Shown: positions 27,703-37,145, counted from the stretch's first letter. The stretch is 64,000 nucleotides of DNA from Acidobacteriota bacterium (GCA_021846985.1 JAJZVX010000003.1:186001-250000), one strand, 5' to 3'. Numbers and translations are program-made. The notes: generated from the sequence alone by a model not told the origin.

Positions 27703-28095
27703 TTGACCAGGAAAACCATACTTCGTTTGGTCGGCGTGCTGGCGCTGGCTGCTGTGGCCCTCGCACCGGTAACTTCCGCCTACGGTATGGATCGCTGGCG
27801 TCACGGAGGCGGCTGGGGTGGCGGACGCGATTGGCACGGCGGAGGCGGCTGGGGTGAAGACGGAGATGGCTGCGGCTTGTGTGGCATTGCCGGTGCCTTG
27901 CTCGGTCTTGGCGTTGGCTCTGCCCTGTATGGCGCGCCGCCACCGGCCTATTATCCGCCGCCACCGGCCTACTATCCGCCCCAGCCAGCCTATCCCCCGC
28001 CAGCTTATGCTCCCCCGCCCGGCGTCTATTACCCTCCGCCGCAGGTAGCCTATCCGCCGCCCCCCGTGTACTATGGCGACGATGACGACGATTGA
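27703..28095 (+). CDS. exported glycine/tryptophan- and proline/tyrosine-rich small protein
   Basis: A 130-residue protein with a Sec signal (ILRLVGVLALAAVALAPVTSAYG), a Gly/Trp/His-rich stretch (GGGWGGGRDWHGGGGWG), a short GCGLCGIAGALLGLGVGSAL hydrophobic segment that could be a glycine-zipper membrane insertion, then repeated PPPAYYPP units and a final run of aspartates. TTG at 27703 is chosen because GGAG lies six bases upstream and the signal peptide follows at once; a TTG 36 bases earlier would add residues ahead of the signal. Likely an envelope or surface protein; function unknown. The Spy-like gene follows after 43 bases. Confidence 0.7.
   Translation: MTRKTILRLVGVLALAAVALAPVTSAYGMDRWRHGGGWGGGRDWHGGGGWGEDGDGCGLCGIAGALLGLGVGSALYGAPPPAYYPPPPAYYPPQPAYPPPAYAPPPGVYYPPPQVAYPPPPVYYGDDDDD
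27937..27978 (+). repeat. tandem repeat of 21 bases inside the Pro/Tyr-rich coding region
   Basis: Two nearly identical copies of CCGCCACCGGCCTATTATCCG (one C/T difference) encode the PPPAYYP units. It reflects protein repeat structure, not a mobile or CRISPR repeat. Confidence 0.7.
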
Positions 28096-28138
28096 TCCTT
28101 CCGCTTCAGCCATGATCCACCCACAAGGAACCCTTAGC

Positions 28139-28579
28139 ATGCGATCCAGATCTTTCTTTATTGTGTCCGCGGCGCTTGCGTTCGCCTTTGTCTTTTCATC
28201 GGCTGCCTGTGCCCAGTCTCCTGCATCCCCTGATCGCCGTCAGGCCAAGGTGGAAGCGCGCATTCGCGATATGTACGCCACGCTGCACATTACCAGGGCA
28301 CAGGAACCCCAATGGGACGCCTTCGCCCAGGTCATGCTGGACAACGCCCAGGCGATGGAGATGGCGGTGAAGCAGTATGGTACCGATCGTGCCACCCTCA
28401 ACGCCGCGCAGATTCTCGACAACTACGCCGCCATCAGCGATCAGCATGCGCGCAACGTCGAGCGGCTTTCCGCCGCGATGGAAGTCCTGTATGCCAGCCT
28501 CTCGCCCCAGCAGAAGCAGATGGCCGACGCGATGTTCCGTAGCTCTCCCCGGCGCAAGGCGGAAGCGAAAACGCGCTGA
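28139..28579 (+). CDS. periplasmic LTXXQ-motif (Spy/CpxP-like) protein
   Basis: A 146-residue protein with a Sec signal (FFIVSAALAFAFVFSSAACAQ). The mature part is all-helical and charged, with one copy of the LTXXQ-like motif (LSPQQKQMAD near residue 125) and a preceding ARIRDMYATLHITRAQEPQWDAF, both typical of Spy/CpxP-like periplasmic chaperones that respond to envelope stress. AAGGA nine bases before the ATG at 28139 supports the start; the longer frame upstream overlaps the preceding gene. It is likely co-transcribed with the Gly/Pro-rich protein. Confidence 0.75.
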   Translation: MRSRSFFIVSAALAFAFVFSSAACAQSPASPDRRQAKVEARIRDMYATLHITRAQEPQWDAFAQVMLDNAQAMEMAVKQYGTDRATLNAAQILDNYAAISDQHARNVERLSAAMEVLYASLSPQQKQMADAMFRSSPRRKAEAKTR

Positions 28580-28866
28580 TCTGCCCTTCGCAGCCCGCGC
28601 CCCTGAAGCGCCGGCGGAGCTTTGCCCGGCATCGCTGGCGGATCAGGCCAATCGTTGCAGGCGCGATCGGATACACCGCCTTCGGACTATTCACCGAGCG
28701 GCCGGGCTTGCCGGGGTTATACAGCACGAGTCCAGCGGCTACGAACTGGTGCATCGTTCTTCCACAGTCTTTTCATGGATGAGTGGGAGACCACGCCCCC
28801 GGCCAGATCGCGGACTGGCTGACAAACACATGTCCGAGTGAACTTTCGAGCGCCTGCGATCCTGCT

Positions 28867-29754
28867 CTAACGAATCTGATCCAAAGGGAGCCGCAGCAGC
28901 CGGGCCGGGTCGAGATAGGCTCCCTGCCAGCGTACGGCCCAGTGCAGGTGGGGTCCGGTGACGCGGCCGGTGGCGCCGCTGAGGCCCAGCCGCTGGCCGG
29001 TGGTTACCCTCTGGCCCTCGCGCACATAGATCCGGCTGAGGTGCATGGAGAGGGTAAAGAGCCCCAGGCCGTGGTCAATGACCACGCAGTTGCCTTCGTA
29101 GTAGAGCGGCCGGGCCAGCACCACCACGCCGCTGTTCGAGGCGCGCACCCGCGTTCCCATGCGGGCGTGAAAATCCATCCCCTCGTGGATGCTGGCCAGT
29201 TGGCCGTTGAAGATGCGGCGCGTGCCAAAGCTGTCAGTAGGCTGGGCATTGACTGGGAGATGAAACGCGCCGCTCCAGAGCCGACGGGTCGCGCTGACGG
29301 CAAAGACGGCATCCTTCAGCTTGCGCTCCGTCTCGATGCGCCTGAGTTGGGCGGGGCCGGGCGAGACAAACCTGGGCGGCACGGAGAGCGTGCTTGCGCG
29401 GTAATGAGCTGGATGAATCTGAATGGCGCGGCTCAGATGATACGTTTCTCCAGCCGAGCGTACCGTGATGTGCAATGTGGACGGACCCGGCTCCTGCTTC
29501 ACATCCACGCCAGCCAGCGCAAGCCATCCATTCCCGCGGCGCGCCGGAAAGAACTCGATCTTGCGTCCCAGCCACTCGCCTTCCACGCTTGCGCCGTCCT
29601 CTGCCTCCACGTGGACGAGCACCGGAGAACCGTTCTCCACCTCCGCGGGCGTGACCGTAACCTCAATCTTTTGCGCACGGCAGACAGAGGCGGCGAGAAA
29701 AACAGCAAGCGCAAGAGCGGCCGTGGTCTGCGCAACAGTTCGTCGCATTCGCAT
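28867..29754 (-). CDS. exported M23-family metallopeptidase (LytM-type)
   Basis: A 295-residue protein with a Sec signal (TAALALAVFLAASVCRAQ), an immunoglobulin-like N-terminal part (VTPAEVENGSPVLVHVEAED), and a C-terminal LytM domain. The zinc ligands are visible as HEGMDFHARMG near residue 193 (H-x3-D) and GPHLHWAV near residue 268 (HxH). It would cut peptidoglycan cross-bridges, or regulate amidases if inactive, though all metal ligands are present. The frame extends 40 codons upstream, but a TATGCT box eight bases before the ATG at 29754 indicates the start. Downstream to 28580 there are 287 bases with no gene I can support. Confidence 0.88.
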   Translation of the reverse strand: MRMRRTVAQTTAALALAVFLAASVCRAQKIEVTVTPAEVENGSPVLVHVEAEDGASVEGEWLGRKIEFFPARRGNGWLALAGVDVKQEPGPSTLHITVRSAGETYHLSRAIQIHPAHYRASTLSVPPRFVSPGPAQLRRIETERKLKDAVFAVSATRRLWSGAFHLPVNAQPTDSFGTRRIFNGQLASIHEGMDFHARMGTRVRASNSGVVVLARPLYYEGNCVVIDHGLGLFTLSMHLSRIYVREGQRVTTGQRLGLSGATGRVTGPHLHWAVRWQGAYLDPARLLRLPLDQIR

Positions 29755-29762
29755 TGACACCC

Positions 29763-29768
29763 AGCATA
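29763..29768 (-). promoter_or_regulatory. -10 box of the M23 peptidase gene (TATGCT)
   Basis: On the minus strand TATGCT is followed by eight bases and the ATG at 29754; a leaderless or one- to two-base-leader transcript is expected. Confidence 0.55.
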
Positions 29769-29886
29769 CAGGTTTGCCCCAGGGAGTCTCGTTCTTGTGG
29801 AAAAGAGTGCAAAAACAGGCTCGTTGGCGCATGTGCAGAGGTCTCCCATGTCGAATTCTGCCCTGTGAATGCACTCGAATTAACGC

Positions 29887-29892
29887 TAGAAT
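29887..29892 (+). promoter_or_regulatory. -10 box of glyA (TAGAAT)
   Basis: TAGAAT ends six bases before the glyA ATG at 29899, and there is no Shine-Dalgarno sequence, so glyA appears to be leaderless. Confidence 0.65.
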
Positions 29893-29898
29893 TTAACT

Positions 29899-31179
29899 AT
29901 GACCGAGCGCATGTCTCTTTCCCTCGCCCAGGCCGACCCCGACGTAGCCGCCGCACTCGAGCAGGAAACCCTCCGCCAGCACGAGGGGCTGGAGATGATC
30001 GCCAGTGAAAACTTTGTCTCCGAGGCCGTGCTGGAGGCAGCCGGCTCAGTGTTTACCAATAAGTACGCGGAAGGGTATCCGGGGCGGCGCTACTATGGCG
30101 GTTGCGAGTATGCCGACATTGTAGAGAACCTGGCGCGGGACCGCGCCAAGGAACTTTTCGGGGCGGCGCACGCCAATGTGCAGCCACACTCCGGCTCGCA
30201 GGCCAACGCCGCGGCTTACGCCGCCGTTTTGCAGGTCGGCGACACGATTCTGGGCCTCGACCTGGCGCACGGCGGGCACCTGACGCACGGCCACAAGCTG
30301 AGTTTCAGCGGCAAGCTCTATCGCACCACGTTCTATCACGTCCGCCGCGACACCGAGACCATCGATTACGACGAGATGGAGGCCACGGCGCTGCGCGAGC
30401 GGCCCCGGGTGATCGTGGGCGGCGCCAGCGCTTACCCGCGCCTGTGGGACTTCGAGCGCATGCGGCACATTGCCGACAAGGTGGGTGCCACGTTCATCTT
30501 CGACATGGCGCATATTGCCGGTCTGGTAGCCGGGGGTGCGCATCCCTCGCCCGTGCCGTACGCTCACATCACCACCACTACGACGCACAAGACGCTGCGC
30601 GGGCCGCGCTCCGGGCTGATTCTCTGCGGGGCCGATCTGGCCGCGGCGGTCGACAAGGCGGTCTTTCCCGGCCAACAAGGCGGTCCCCTGGTTCATGTGG
30701 TGGCGGCCAAGGCGGTGGCGCTAGGAGAGGCTCTCCGCTCCGAATTCAAAGCCTATGCGGCGCAGGTTGTGGCCAACGCGCAGGTGCTGGCGGCGGCACT
30801 TCAGGAGTTGGGCTTCCGCATCATCTCCGGCGGCACGGACAATCACCTGATACTGGTGGATGTTTTCGAGAAGGGGATTCTCGGCTCCGAGGCGGAACAG
30901 GCTTTGGGCAAGGCCGGCATCACGGTGAACAAGAACGCCATTCCCTACGACACCAATCCGCCGCTGAAGCCCTCGGGCATCCGCATCGGCACGCCAGCCC
31001 TGACCACCCGCGGCATGAGGGAAAAGGAGATGCTGCAGATTGCAGCCTGGATTGCCGATGCGCTGAAGCAGCGGAACGACGATCTGGCTCTGGAGCGAAT
31101 TCGCGGCGAAGTGGCGGAGCTGGCGAACCAGTTTCCGCTTTACGCCTGGCGGCGCGCCCCGGCAGCCGTGGAGGCCTGA
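29899..31179 (+). CDS. glyA: serine hydroxymethyltransferase
   Basis: Interconverts serine and glycine while charging tetrahydrofolate with a one-carbon unit. The 426-residue protein is full length: [35 protein letters not shown] near residue 34, [21 protein letters not shown], the PLP-binding Lys231 in [14 protein letters not shown], and [24 protein letters not shown] are all conserved. The methylene-THF it makes is also the cofactor of PanB. Convergent with mutS2 38 bases downstream. Confidence 0.97.
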   Translation: MTERMSLSLAQADPDVAAALEQETLRQHEGLEMIASENFVSEAVLEAAGSVFTNKYAEGYPGRRYYGGCEYADIVENLARDRAKELFGAAHANVQPHSGSQANAAAYAAVLQVGDTILGLDLAHGGHLTHGHKLSFSGKLYRTTFYHVRRDTETIDYDEMEATALRERPRVIVGGASAYPRLWDFERMRHIADKVGATFIFDMAHIAGLVAGGAHPSPVPYAHITTTTTHKTLRGPRSGLILCGADLAAAVDKAVFPGQQGGPLVHVVAAKAVALGEALRSEFKAYAAQVVANAQVLAAALQELGFRIISGGTDNHLILVDVFEKGILGSEAEQALGKAGITVNKNAIPYDTNPPLKPSGIRIGTPALTTRGMREKEMLQIAAWIADALKQRNDDLALERIRGEVAELANQFPLYAWRRAPAAVEA

Positions 31180-31217
31180 ACGGAAGAGAAAGAAGCGATG
31201 AGAGCGGGGAGATGGAG

Positions 31218-33692
31218 CTACTGCCGCAGTTCCACCAGCGTTGCTCCCTGACCGCCCTCGTTCTGCGGAGCCTCTTCTATCGCCGCTACGTGCGGATGAC
31301 CTTTCAGAAACTCCCTCACGCCGCGGCGCAGAATGCCCGCGCCATGCCCATGAATCACCCGCACGCGCGGCAGTCCGGCCAAAAACGCGCGGTCCAGATA
31401 CTTTTCCAATTCCTCCGTCGCCTCGTCGACTGTGCGTCCAATCAGGTTGATTTCCATCCGCATGTCGCCGGAGCCGTGGCTGGAGACGGTCACCTGCACG
31501 CCTTTCTGGCGGCGCGCCGCAGCCAGAGGGTCGTACTGCTCCCCGGGCCGTGACTCTCGCACGGCCGTCTGCGCCTCGCAGAGGTCGTCGCGCCGGACGC
31601 GCATCTTGATGGGCCCCAGCGCCACCTCGAAGAGGTCTTTTTCCACCTCGCGCTGCACCGTGGCCACCTTGCCCATGGACTTGAGCAGCACCTTGTCGCC
31701 GGGCGCAACGTGGCGCAGCACATGCGGCTGCGCGTTGGCGTCGCCCTGGTCGGCTCCGGTGCGATGGGCCACGACCGTTTGATTGAAGCTTTCCTGAAAC
31801 TCGCGCCGCAGCCGGTTGATGCGCCGCTCGGCTTCCTTTGACAACTTGGTCTGCGCGGCGCGGTCTTCGATGGCGCGTACGTTCTCGCGCATCTGGAACT
31901 CGAACTCCTTGAGCAGCGAAGCGAGCTTTTTTTCCAGCTCACGGGTGCGGTTGCGCATCTCCACGTCGCCCTCGCGCGCCAGCCGCGCGCGCTCCTGGTT
32001 CAGCGCGTACTGCTCCTGCCGCGCGGCCTTTCGGTCTGCCTCCAATTGCGTGACTTCGTTGTGTAGCCGGTCGAGGAAGCGGGCGATGTCCTTTTGCTGC
32101 GAGCCGAGCCGCTGACGCGCCGTTTCCACGATACGGGGATTCAGCCCAAGACGCGCCGCCGTCTGGATGCCCGCTGAAGCGCCGGGCACGCCCAGCCGCA
32201 GGTGGTAGTTCGGCGCCAGCGTCACCTCATCCACGCCGGCCGCGGCGTTCAGCACACCGGGCGTGTTGGCCGCGAATACCTTCAGCGAGGTGTGGTGTGT
32301 GGAGATGAGCGTCCACGCGCCCGCCGTCAGAAAGTGGCTGGCCACAGCCACAGCCAGCGCCGCGCCTTCTTCCGGATCGGTGGCCGAGCCCAGTTCGTCC
32401 AGCAACACCAGCGAACGCGCGTCCGCGAGCCGCGAAAGCCGATCGAGGTTGACGATGTGCGCGGAAAAGGTGCTCAGCTCTGCTTCGATGGATTGAGCGT
32501 CGCCGATGTCGGCCAGAAACGCGGTGAACACCGGAAAGCGCGCCGCGGCAGCGGGCACGGGCACACCCGCCTGCGCCATCATGGCCAGCAGAGCCGTTGT
32601 CTTCAAGGTGACTGTCTTGCCGCCCGTGTTGGGCCCGCTGACGATCATTTGCCGCGCCTCGGCCGTGAGCTCCAGCGTGAGCGGCACCACGTGGCCGCCT
32701 GTTGCGCGTAGATGCTTTTCGAGCAGCGGATGGCGTGCTTCTTCCAGGCATAACCGATCCGCGCCCAAGCCGGGCGCGACGCAGCCGTAGTCGCGGGCAA
32801 AGCGGGCTCGCGCCTGGAGACTGTCCACCAGGGCCAGCACGCGCGCGCCTTCCACCAGCGCATGGGCATAGCCGCTCACCTGGCGGGTAAGCGCCACAAA
32901 GATGCGGTGAGTCTCCGCCTGCTCTTCTTCGAAAAGCCGCACCAACTCATTGTTCTGCTCGATGGTCTCCAGCGGCTCCACGTAAACGGTCTGGCCGGAA
33001 GAACTGGCGCCATGCACGACGCCGGAAACGCGCCGCTTGAGTTCGCTGCGCACGGGAATGACGAAGCGCTCCCCGCGGATGGTGATCAGGTCTTCTTGCG
33101 TGGAGCCTTCGGCGGCGAGCTTGCGCAGCGCGGCGCGCAGGCTTTCTTCAATCACGCGCTGCTGGCGTTCCTGGTCGCGGCGGATGCGGCGCAGTTCCGG
33201 GGAGGCATCGTCGGCCAGAGAACCGTCGGGCAGGATCTTGCGCTCGATGGATTCAGCCAGAGGACGCAGGCTGGTGGTCAATGCCGCGGAAAGCTGCGCC
33301 AGCCCGTCCAGCTTGCCCGCCAGCCGTGCCGGCGGCTCCCTCAGCAGCGCCTGCCACGAGGCCACGTCGGTGGCAAGACGGGCGACGGACTGGAGCTCGG
33401 CGGCTTCGAGGGCGGCCCCGGCAATCTGCGATTTGGCCGCCAGTTGCGTGGGATCGATCAGTCCACCGACGGGGATGGAGACCTGCTCTTCGAGGAGGAG
33501 CCGAAGCTCGCCCGTAAGCCGGTGCTGGCGGACCATCCACTCCTCATCGGTGGAAGGCTTGAGATCGAGGATCGCCTCGCGCCCCACGGACGAGGTGGCA
33601 AAGCCGGAGACGAGGGCAAGAAGGGGCTCCCACTCGAGGGCGGCATAGTCGGCGTGGGCCGCCGGCGACGGAATGGGATCGATCAAGGGCAT
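31218..33692 (-). CDS. mutS2: endonuclease MutS2
   Basis: An 824-residue MutS2, acting on branched or stalled-ribosome/collided nucleic acid structures depending on species, not in mismatch repair. It has the clamp/lever helices (residues ~20-300), Walker A in SGPNTGGKTVTLK near residue 353, DIGDAQSIEAELSTFSAHI, the Walker B region LVLLDELGSATDPEEG, a long coiled-coil connector rich in Arg/Glu, a KOW-like segment (PGDKVLLKSMGKVATVQ), and a C-terminal Smr nuclease domain (INLIGRTVDEATEEL..VIHGHGAGILRRGV). The ATG at 33692 is preferred; an in-frame start at 33761 would run past a TAAGATAAT-like promoter stretch. Confidence 0.94.
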   Translation of the reverse strand: MPLIDPIPSPAAHADYAALEWEPLLALVSGFATSSVGREAILDLKPSTDEEWMVRQHRLTGELRLLLEEQVSIPVGGLIDPTQLAAKSQIAGAALEAAELQSVARLATDVASWQALLREPPARLAGKLDGLAQLSAALTTSLRPLAESIERKILPDGSLADDASPELRRIRRDQERQQRVIEESLRAALRKLAAEGSTQEDLITIRGERFVIPVRSELKRRVSGVVHGASSSGQTVYVEPLETIEQNNELVRLFEEEQAETHRIFVALTRQVSGYAHALVEGARVLALVDSLQARARFARDYGCVAPGLGADRLCLEEARHPLLEKHLRATGGHVVPLTLELTAEARQMIVSGPNTGGKTVTLKTTALLAMMAQAGVPVPAAAARFPVFTAFLADIGDAQSIEAELSTFSAHIVNLDRLSRLADARSLVLLDELGSATDPEEGAALAVAVASHFLTAGAWTLISTHHTSLKVFAANTPGVLNAAAGVDEVTLAPNYHLRLGVPGASAGIQTAARLGLNPRIVETARQRLGSQQKDIARFLDRLHNEVTQLEADRKAARQEQYALNQERARLAREGDVEMRNRTRELEKKLASLLKEFEFQMRENVRAIEDRAAQTKLSKEAERRINRLRREFQESFNQTVVAHRTGADQGDANAQPHVLRHVAPGDKVLLKSMGKVATVQREVEKDLFEVALGPIKMRVRRDDLCEAQTAVRESRPGEQYDPLAAARRQKGVQVTVSSHGSGDMRMEINLIGRTVDEATEELEKYLDRAFLAGLPRVRVIHGHGAGILRRGVREFLKGHPHVAAIEEAPQNEGGQGATLVELRQ

Positions 33693-33744
33693 GGTTCTTT
33701 GCGCTGAGATTATCTTAGCGGGATTCACGGTTGCCGATACGTGC

Positions 33745-34452
33745 TCAACCCTTTGCGTCATCGCTACTCACTGCCCGCCGTAGCGCTGCCCGTGCCAGCA
33801 GCCGCGTCGAGTCCAGCACGGGCAGCGGAGAGTTGCCATCGTTGAGGATCAGGGGAATCTCGGTGCATCCCAGCACCACCGCATCGCAGCCCTCGTCTTT
33901 CATCCGCCCGATGATGCGTTGAAAGACGGCGACGGATTCCGGCCTGAAGACGCCGTACACCAGCTCGTCCATGATGATGCAGTTGATCTTCTCGCGTTCC
34001 TCCGGGCTGGGCCGCAGAAACTCCAGCCCGCGCGCGGCCAGCTTTTCTGCATACACGGCGCTCTCCACCAGCCAGCGTGTGCCGGTCAGGCCGAGGCGAT
34101 GGAAACCGCACTGGACAGCCTGGCCCGCGACCACTTCCGCGATGTGCAGCCAAGGCAGCGGCGAGCGGGCTTCGACAACGCGAAAGGCCTGGTGAATCGT
34201 GTTGTCAGGGCTGACCAGAAAGTCGGCTCCACAGGCCTTGAGCTTCTCTGACGACGACAGCATCAGCCCTGCCACGCCCTCCCAGTCGCCGCGGTAGATG
34301 CGCTCCATGTAGGCGGCCAGCGGATGGGTGTGCATGGAGATTTCGGGGTGGTTGTGCGGCCCGCACAGCGCCGCTCCCTCGACGCAAATGGTCTGGTAGC
34401 AGAGCGAAGCGCCTTCCGCGGAGCAGGCGACGATACCGATATGGCTGGGCAT
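33745..34452 (-). CDS. aspartate/glutamate racemase family protein
   Basis: A 235-residue amino-acid racemase-like protein (Asp/Glu/hydantoin racemase fold). The second active-site region VVLGCTEIPLIL near residue 195 keeps its Cys. The first, usually CNT or TNT, reads SPDNTIHQ near residue 83, so an Asp stands where a Cys or Thr is expected. Broad-spectrum racemases of the YgeA type carry Thr at this position. It could make D-amino acids for the wall or signalling, but the substitution leaves activity uncertain. TAGAAT six bases before the ATG indicates a leaderless message. It sits between mutS2 and a dicarboxylate/amino-acid symporter. Confidence 0.82.
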   Translation of the reverse strand: MPSHIGIVACSAEGASLCYQTICVEGAALCGPHNHPEISMHTHPLAAYMERIYRGDWEGVAGLMLSSSEKLKACGADFLVSPDNTIHQAFRVVEARSPLPWLHIAEVVAGQAVQCGFHRLGLTGTRWLVESAVYAEKLAARGLEFLRPSPEEREKINCIIMDELVYGVFRPESVAVFQRIIGRMKDEGCDAVVLGCTEIPLILNDGNSPLPVLDSTRLLARAALRRAVSSDDAKG

Positions 34453-34458
34453 GGCCTC

Positions 34459-34464
34459 ATTCTA
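34459..34464 (-). promoter_or_regulatory. -10 box of the racemase gene (TAGAAT)
   Basis: On the minus strand TAGAAT, six bases (GAGGCC), ATG. Same spacing as for glyA, the S9 peptidase and the cysteine-rich small ORF. Confidence 0.6.
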
Positions 34465-34504
34465 CGCACGGCGTCCGCCGGCGCGCCGTGCGCCGCGGCT
34501 CCCT

Positions 34505-35896
34505 CTACGGCGTCGTCCCGGCCGGCGCCGTCAGCGCGCCTTCCCAGCGTGCGACGACCGCTGCGGCCATGCCGTTGCCGATCACGTTCATGCCGGTGCG
34601 GCCCATGTCCATCAGGGTGTCAACGCCCAGCAGCATGAGCACCGCCGAAGCGGGAATATGAAACGAGCCCGCCACCGCCAGCAGCGTGACCAGCGTGGCG
34701 CGCGGCACCCCGGCGATACCTTTGCTGGTGAGCATAAGCGTGGCCAGCAGGTAGATCTGTTCGCCCACGGAAAGATGGAGATTCGCAGCCTGCGCCGCAA
34801 AGAGCGCCGCCATGGCCAGGTAAAGGCTCGATCCGGTGAGGTTGAAGCTGTAGCCAGCCGGCACCACGAAGGAGACGATCCATGCCGGCACGCCGAACTC
34901 TTCCATGCGCTCCATGCAGAGGGGTAGCGCCGCCTCCGACGAGGCGGTGGCGAAGCCAATGGCCGTGGGCTCGGCAATGACCGCGGCGAAGCGGCCCAGC
35001 GGAATGCGCATGGCCACCAGTACCGGGGCCAGCACGACCAGCGCAAAGAGGACGAGCGCCGCGTAGCAGGTAGCGGCCAGCTTGGCCAGCGGCAACAGCG
35101 TGGCCAGTCCCATGCTGCCTACCGTGTAAGCCAGCGCCGCACCCGCGGCCACCGGCGCCATGTACATGACGATCCGGGTGAGGCGAAACATGGTCTCCGT
35201 GAGCGACCGGAGCACAGCCACCATCGGCGCGCGCTTGGGCTCTGGCAGCGTGGCCAGCGCGGTTCCAAACAGCAGCGCAAACACGGCCACCTGCAGGATC
35301 TGATTCTGGGCCACAGCCTGGGCGATGTTTTCCGGAAAGACGTTGAGCAGAATCTGCTGCCAACCGGCGGTCTGCGCGGCGGGCGCCACAGTCTGCGTTC
35401 CAGCAGGCAGGTTTACACCCACTCCCGCTTTGGTGAGATCAATCGCCACTGCGCCGAGCAGCAGCCCGGCCGTAGTGGCCGCCTCAAAGAAGACGAGAGC
35501 CTTGACGGCCACGCGTCCCACGCCCTTCAGTTCGCCGTGACCGGCAATGCCGGTGACGATGCCGCCAAAGATCAGCGGCGCCACAATCATGCGGACGAGG
35601 CGCAGAAAGATATCGCCGAGGAAGTGGGTTTGCGCGGCCACACGGGATGCATCGACACCCAGTTCCGCGCCGGCCAGCATCGCTAGCAGGGTCCACGCCA
35701 GAAGCGACCGGCGGTGGAACGCGAGCGGCAGCAGAAGGAAGAGGCCCGTCCAGCGCAACCAGACGGAGGCGGTCGCGGCGGCTGGCACGCTGCCTGCCAG
35801 AATGCCGGCGGCCAGAAGCACAAACGCCGCGATGGCGCAGAAGCTGGCCAAGCGGCGCACGGTTTGGGAAGAAGGATGGGCTGGATTTGAGGTCAT
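34505..35896 (-). CDS. dicarboxylate/amino acid:cation symporter (DAACS family)
   Basis: A 463-residue inner-membrane transporter of the GltP/DctA type, with about eight transmembrane helices. Conserved landmarks are FLRLVRMIVAPLIFGGIVTGI, the serine-containing hairpin ATASSEAALPLCMERM (TSSSE-like) near residue 320, PAGYSFNLTGSSLYLAMAALF near residue 345 (NMDG in glutamate carriers; here NLTG, the Asp being replaced) and SKGIAGVPRATLVTL. The changed NMDG motif may alter cation coupling or specificity. It lies 52 bases downstream of the racemase gene's stop codon only in the sense that both are on the minus strand with the symporter upstream, so co-transcription with the racemase is possible. 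Confidence 0.88.
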   Translation of the reverse strand: MTSNPAHPSSQTVRRLASFCAIAAFVLLAAGILAGSVPAAATASVWLRWTGLFLLLPLAFHRRSLLAWTLLAMLAGAELGVDASRVAAQTHFLGDIFLRLVRMIVAPLIFGGIVTGIAGHGELKGVGRVAVKALVFFEAATTAGLLLGAVAIDLTKAGVGVNLPAGTQTVAPAAQTAGWQQILLNVFPENIAQAVAQNQILQVAVFALLFGTALATLPEPKRAPMVAVLRSLTETMFRLTRIVMYMAPVAAGAALAYTVGSMGLATLLPLAKLAATCYAALVLFALVVLAPVLVAMRIPLGRFAAVIAEPTAIGFATASSEAALPLCMERMEEFGVPAWIVSFVVPAGYSFNLTGSSLYLAMAALFAAQAANLHLSVGEQIYLLATLMLTSKGIAGVPRATLVTLLAVAGSFHIPASAVLMLLGVDTLMDMGRTGMNVIGNGMAAAVVARWEGALTAPAGTTP

Positions 35897-35981
35897 CGAT
35901 CGGCCTTACCGGTTCAAGATGACCATTATCGTACGGCGGCGGGGGTTAGCGTGCGCCGCTCGCCCCGCGTTTGCAGGCTGC

Positions 35982-36251
35982 TTAGTGGCCGCTGCCCGTG
36001 GCGGCAGCCGCGGCGGGGCAGGTTGGGCATCCGCCGGCGCAGGCCGGGGCGCTTTCCGCTGCCGTCGCGCTCTTGCCCGCATAGTCGTTCACATACCAGC
36101 CCTTGCCTTTGAAGCTGAGGCCCGGCGCGGTCAAAGGCCGCTCCAACTGCCCTTTGCACTTGGGGCACTCCTCCAGCGGCTGGGCCGAAAAACTCTGAAT
36201 TTTCTCAAAACGATGGCCACATTGCGTGCAGCGATAAGCATAGAGAGGCAC
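35982..36251 (-). CDS. FmdB-family zinc-ribbon protein
   Basis: An 89-residue protein starting with the FmdB-type ribbon: MPLYAYRCTQCGHRFE then ECPKCKG, four cysteines in two CxxC pairs, followed by LTAPGLSFKGKGWYVNDY, the usual second conserved block. The Ala-rich C-terminus ends with an additional CAGGCPTCP cluster. The family is small, cytoplasmic and of unknown role. The start codon is GTG at 36251, with AGGAGG about eight bases upstream. Confidence 0.88.
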   Translation of the reverse strand: MPLYAYRCTQCGHRFEKIQSFSAQPLEECPKCKGQLERPLTAPGLSFKGKGWYVNDYAGKSATAAESAPACAGGCPTCPAAAAATGSGH

Positions 36252-36415
36252 TGTATCTAACCCTCCTGTACAGAATCCACCTACATTAACTCCATTTTAA
36301 GCGCAGATTGGGAATTCCGTGCAAACGCCAGCGGTTCTCTGGCGGCAGCGGCCAAAATGAAACCCCGCGGAGGGTGGCTTGTCTGCGGGGCTTCAGTCGA
36401 TGTTCGGGAGCGCGA

Positions 36416-36958
36416 TCAATGCACGGTGAAGCGCACCGTCCCGATGTGGTTCTCCCACGCCAGGCTCAGCGTGCCCCGGTTTCCGCCCGTTGCCTTGAGG
36501 GTGTACTTGAGGTTCTCGACCAGCGAAGCGGGTTTGGTCATGGTCATCCTGACCTGGCCCAGATCCTGCGCTTTGTCGTATTTGAGACCCCATTGGCCTG
36601 TTTGTTTATTGATAATCAGCACCCAGGCGTCGGGGCTGGCAATGTTCACATACAGGGTGTACTTGCCCTTGGGCACCTTGACCGAGCCGATGGTCAGGTC
36701 GCCGGTGGTCTCCAGGGTGGTGGCCGCATTGGCGCCGGCCCGCCATACTGGGTAATTCGGATCGTGGCTGATGAGGCCGCCTTGGGTGAAGAGGTGGCCT
36801 TCGCGTCCCCGCACGCGCGGGGAGCTGTAGGTGATCGTGATCGACTTGCCGGCGACCGTAGCCGTCTCCGTTGCCGCCGGGCTCTTGGGCGGACCATGCT
36901 GGGCGAGCAATGCGGTTGCCGTGACTAAAAGACCTGCGCAGACTAAGAATCGCTTCAT
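36416..36958 (-). CDS. exported DUF2911 family protein
   Basis: A 180-residue protein with a Sec signal (FLVCAGLLVTATALLAQ) followed by a DUF2911-like domain: ITITYSSPRVRGREGHLF, YPVWRAGANAATTLETTGDLTIGSVKVPKGKYTLYV, and ENLKYTLKATGGNRGTLSLAWE. The predicted fold is an all-beta sandwich. Function unknown; common in Bacteroidetes and Acidobacteria. GGAGGAG about eleven bases before the ATG at 36958 marks the start; the 57-codon upstream extension lacks a ribosome site. Confidence 0.85.
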   Translation of the reverse strand: MKRFLVCAGLLVTATALLAQHGPPKSPAATETATVAGKSITITYSSPRVRGREGHLFTQGGLISHDPNYPVWRAGANAATTLETTGDLTIGSVKVPKGKYTLYVNIASPDAWVLIINKQTGQWGLKYDKAQDLGQVRMTMTKPASLVENLKYTLKATGGNRGTLSLAWENHIGTVRFTVH

Positions 36959-37145
36959 CGCTGGTTTCTCCTCCGGGCAGAGCCTTTCCTCAGGAAGGGG
37001 AGAGCTCCGACCCGTCGATTGTCGCACTCCCTGCCCCGGTTCGGGAACTCCTTTGGAGCGCGCAAACGGCATCTTGCCCGCGGAAGCTTCAACGCCCCCG
37101 CGCACTTCTGAGAAATAGAAGCGGCGCAAGGTGCAACCCCTGCGC

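Noticed and set aside
27937-28065. Short repeats that could suggest a CRISPR or minisatellite
   Set aside because: The units are in frame and encode Pro/Tyr repeats of an exported protein; there are no spacers and no cas genes.
33693-33761. Longer N-terminus for MutS2 starting at 33761
   Set aside because: The extra 23 residues are not MutS2-like and the stretch contains a promoter-like TAAGATAAT; the ATG at 33692 fits the family.
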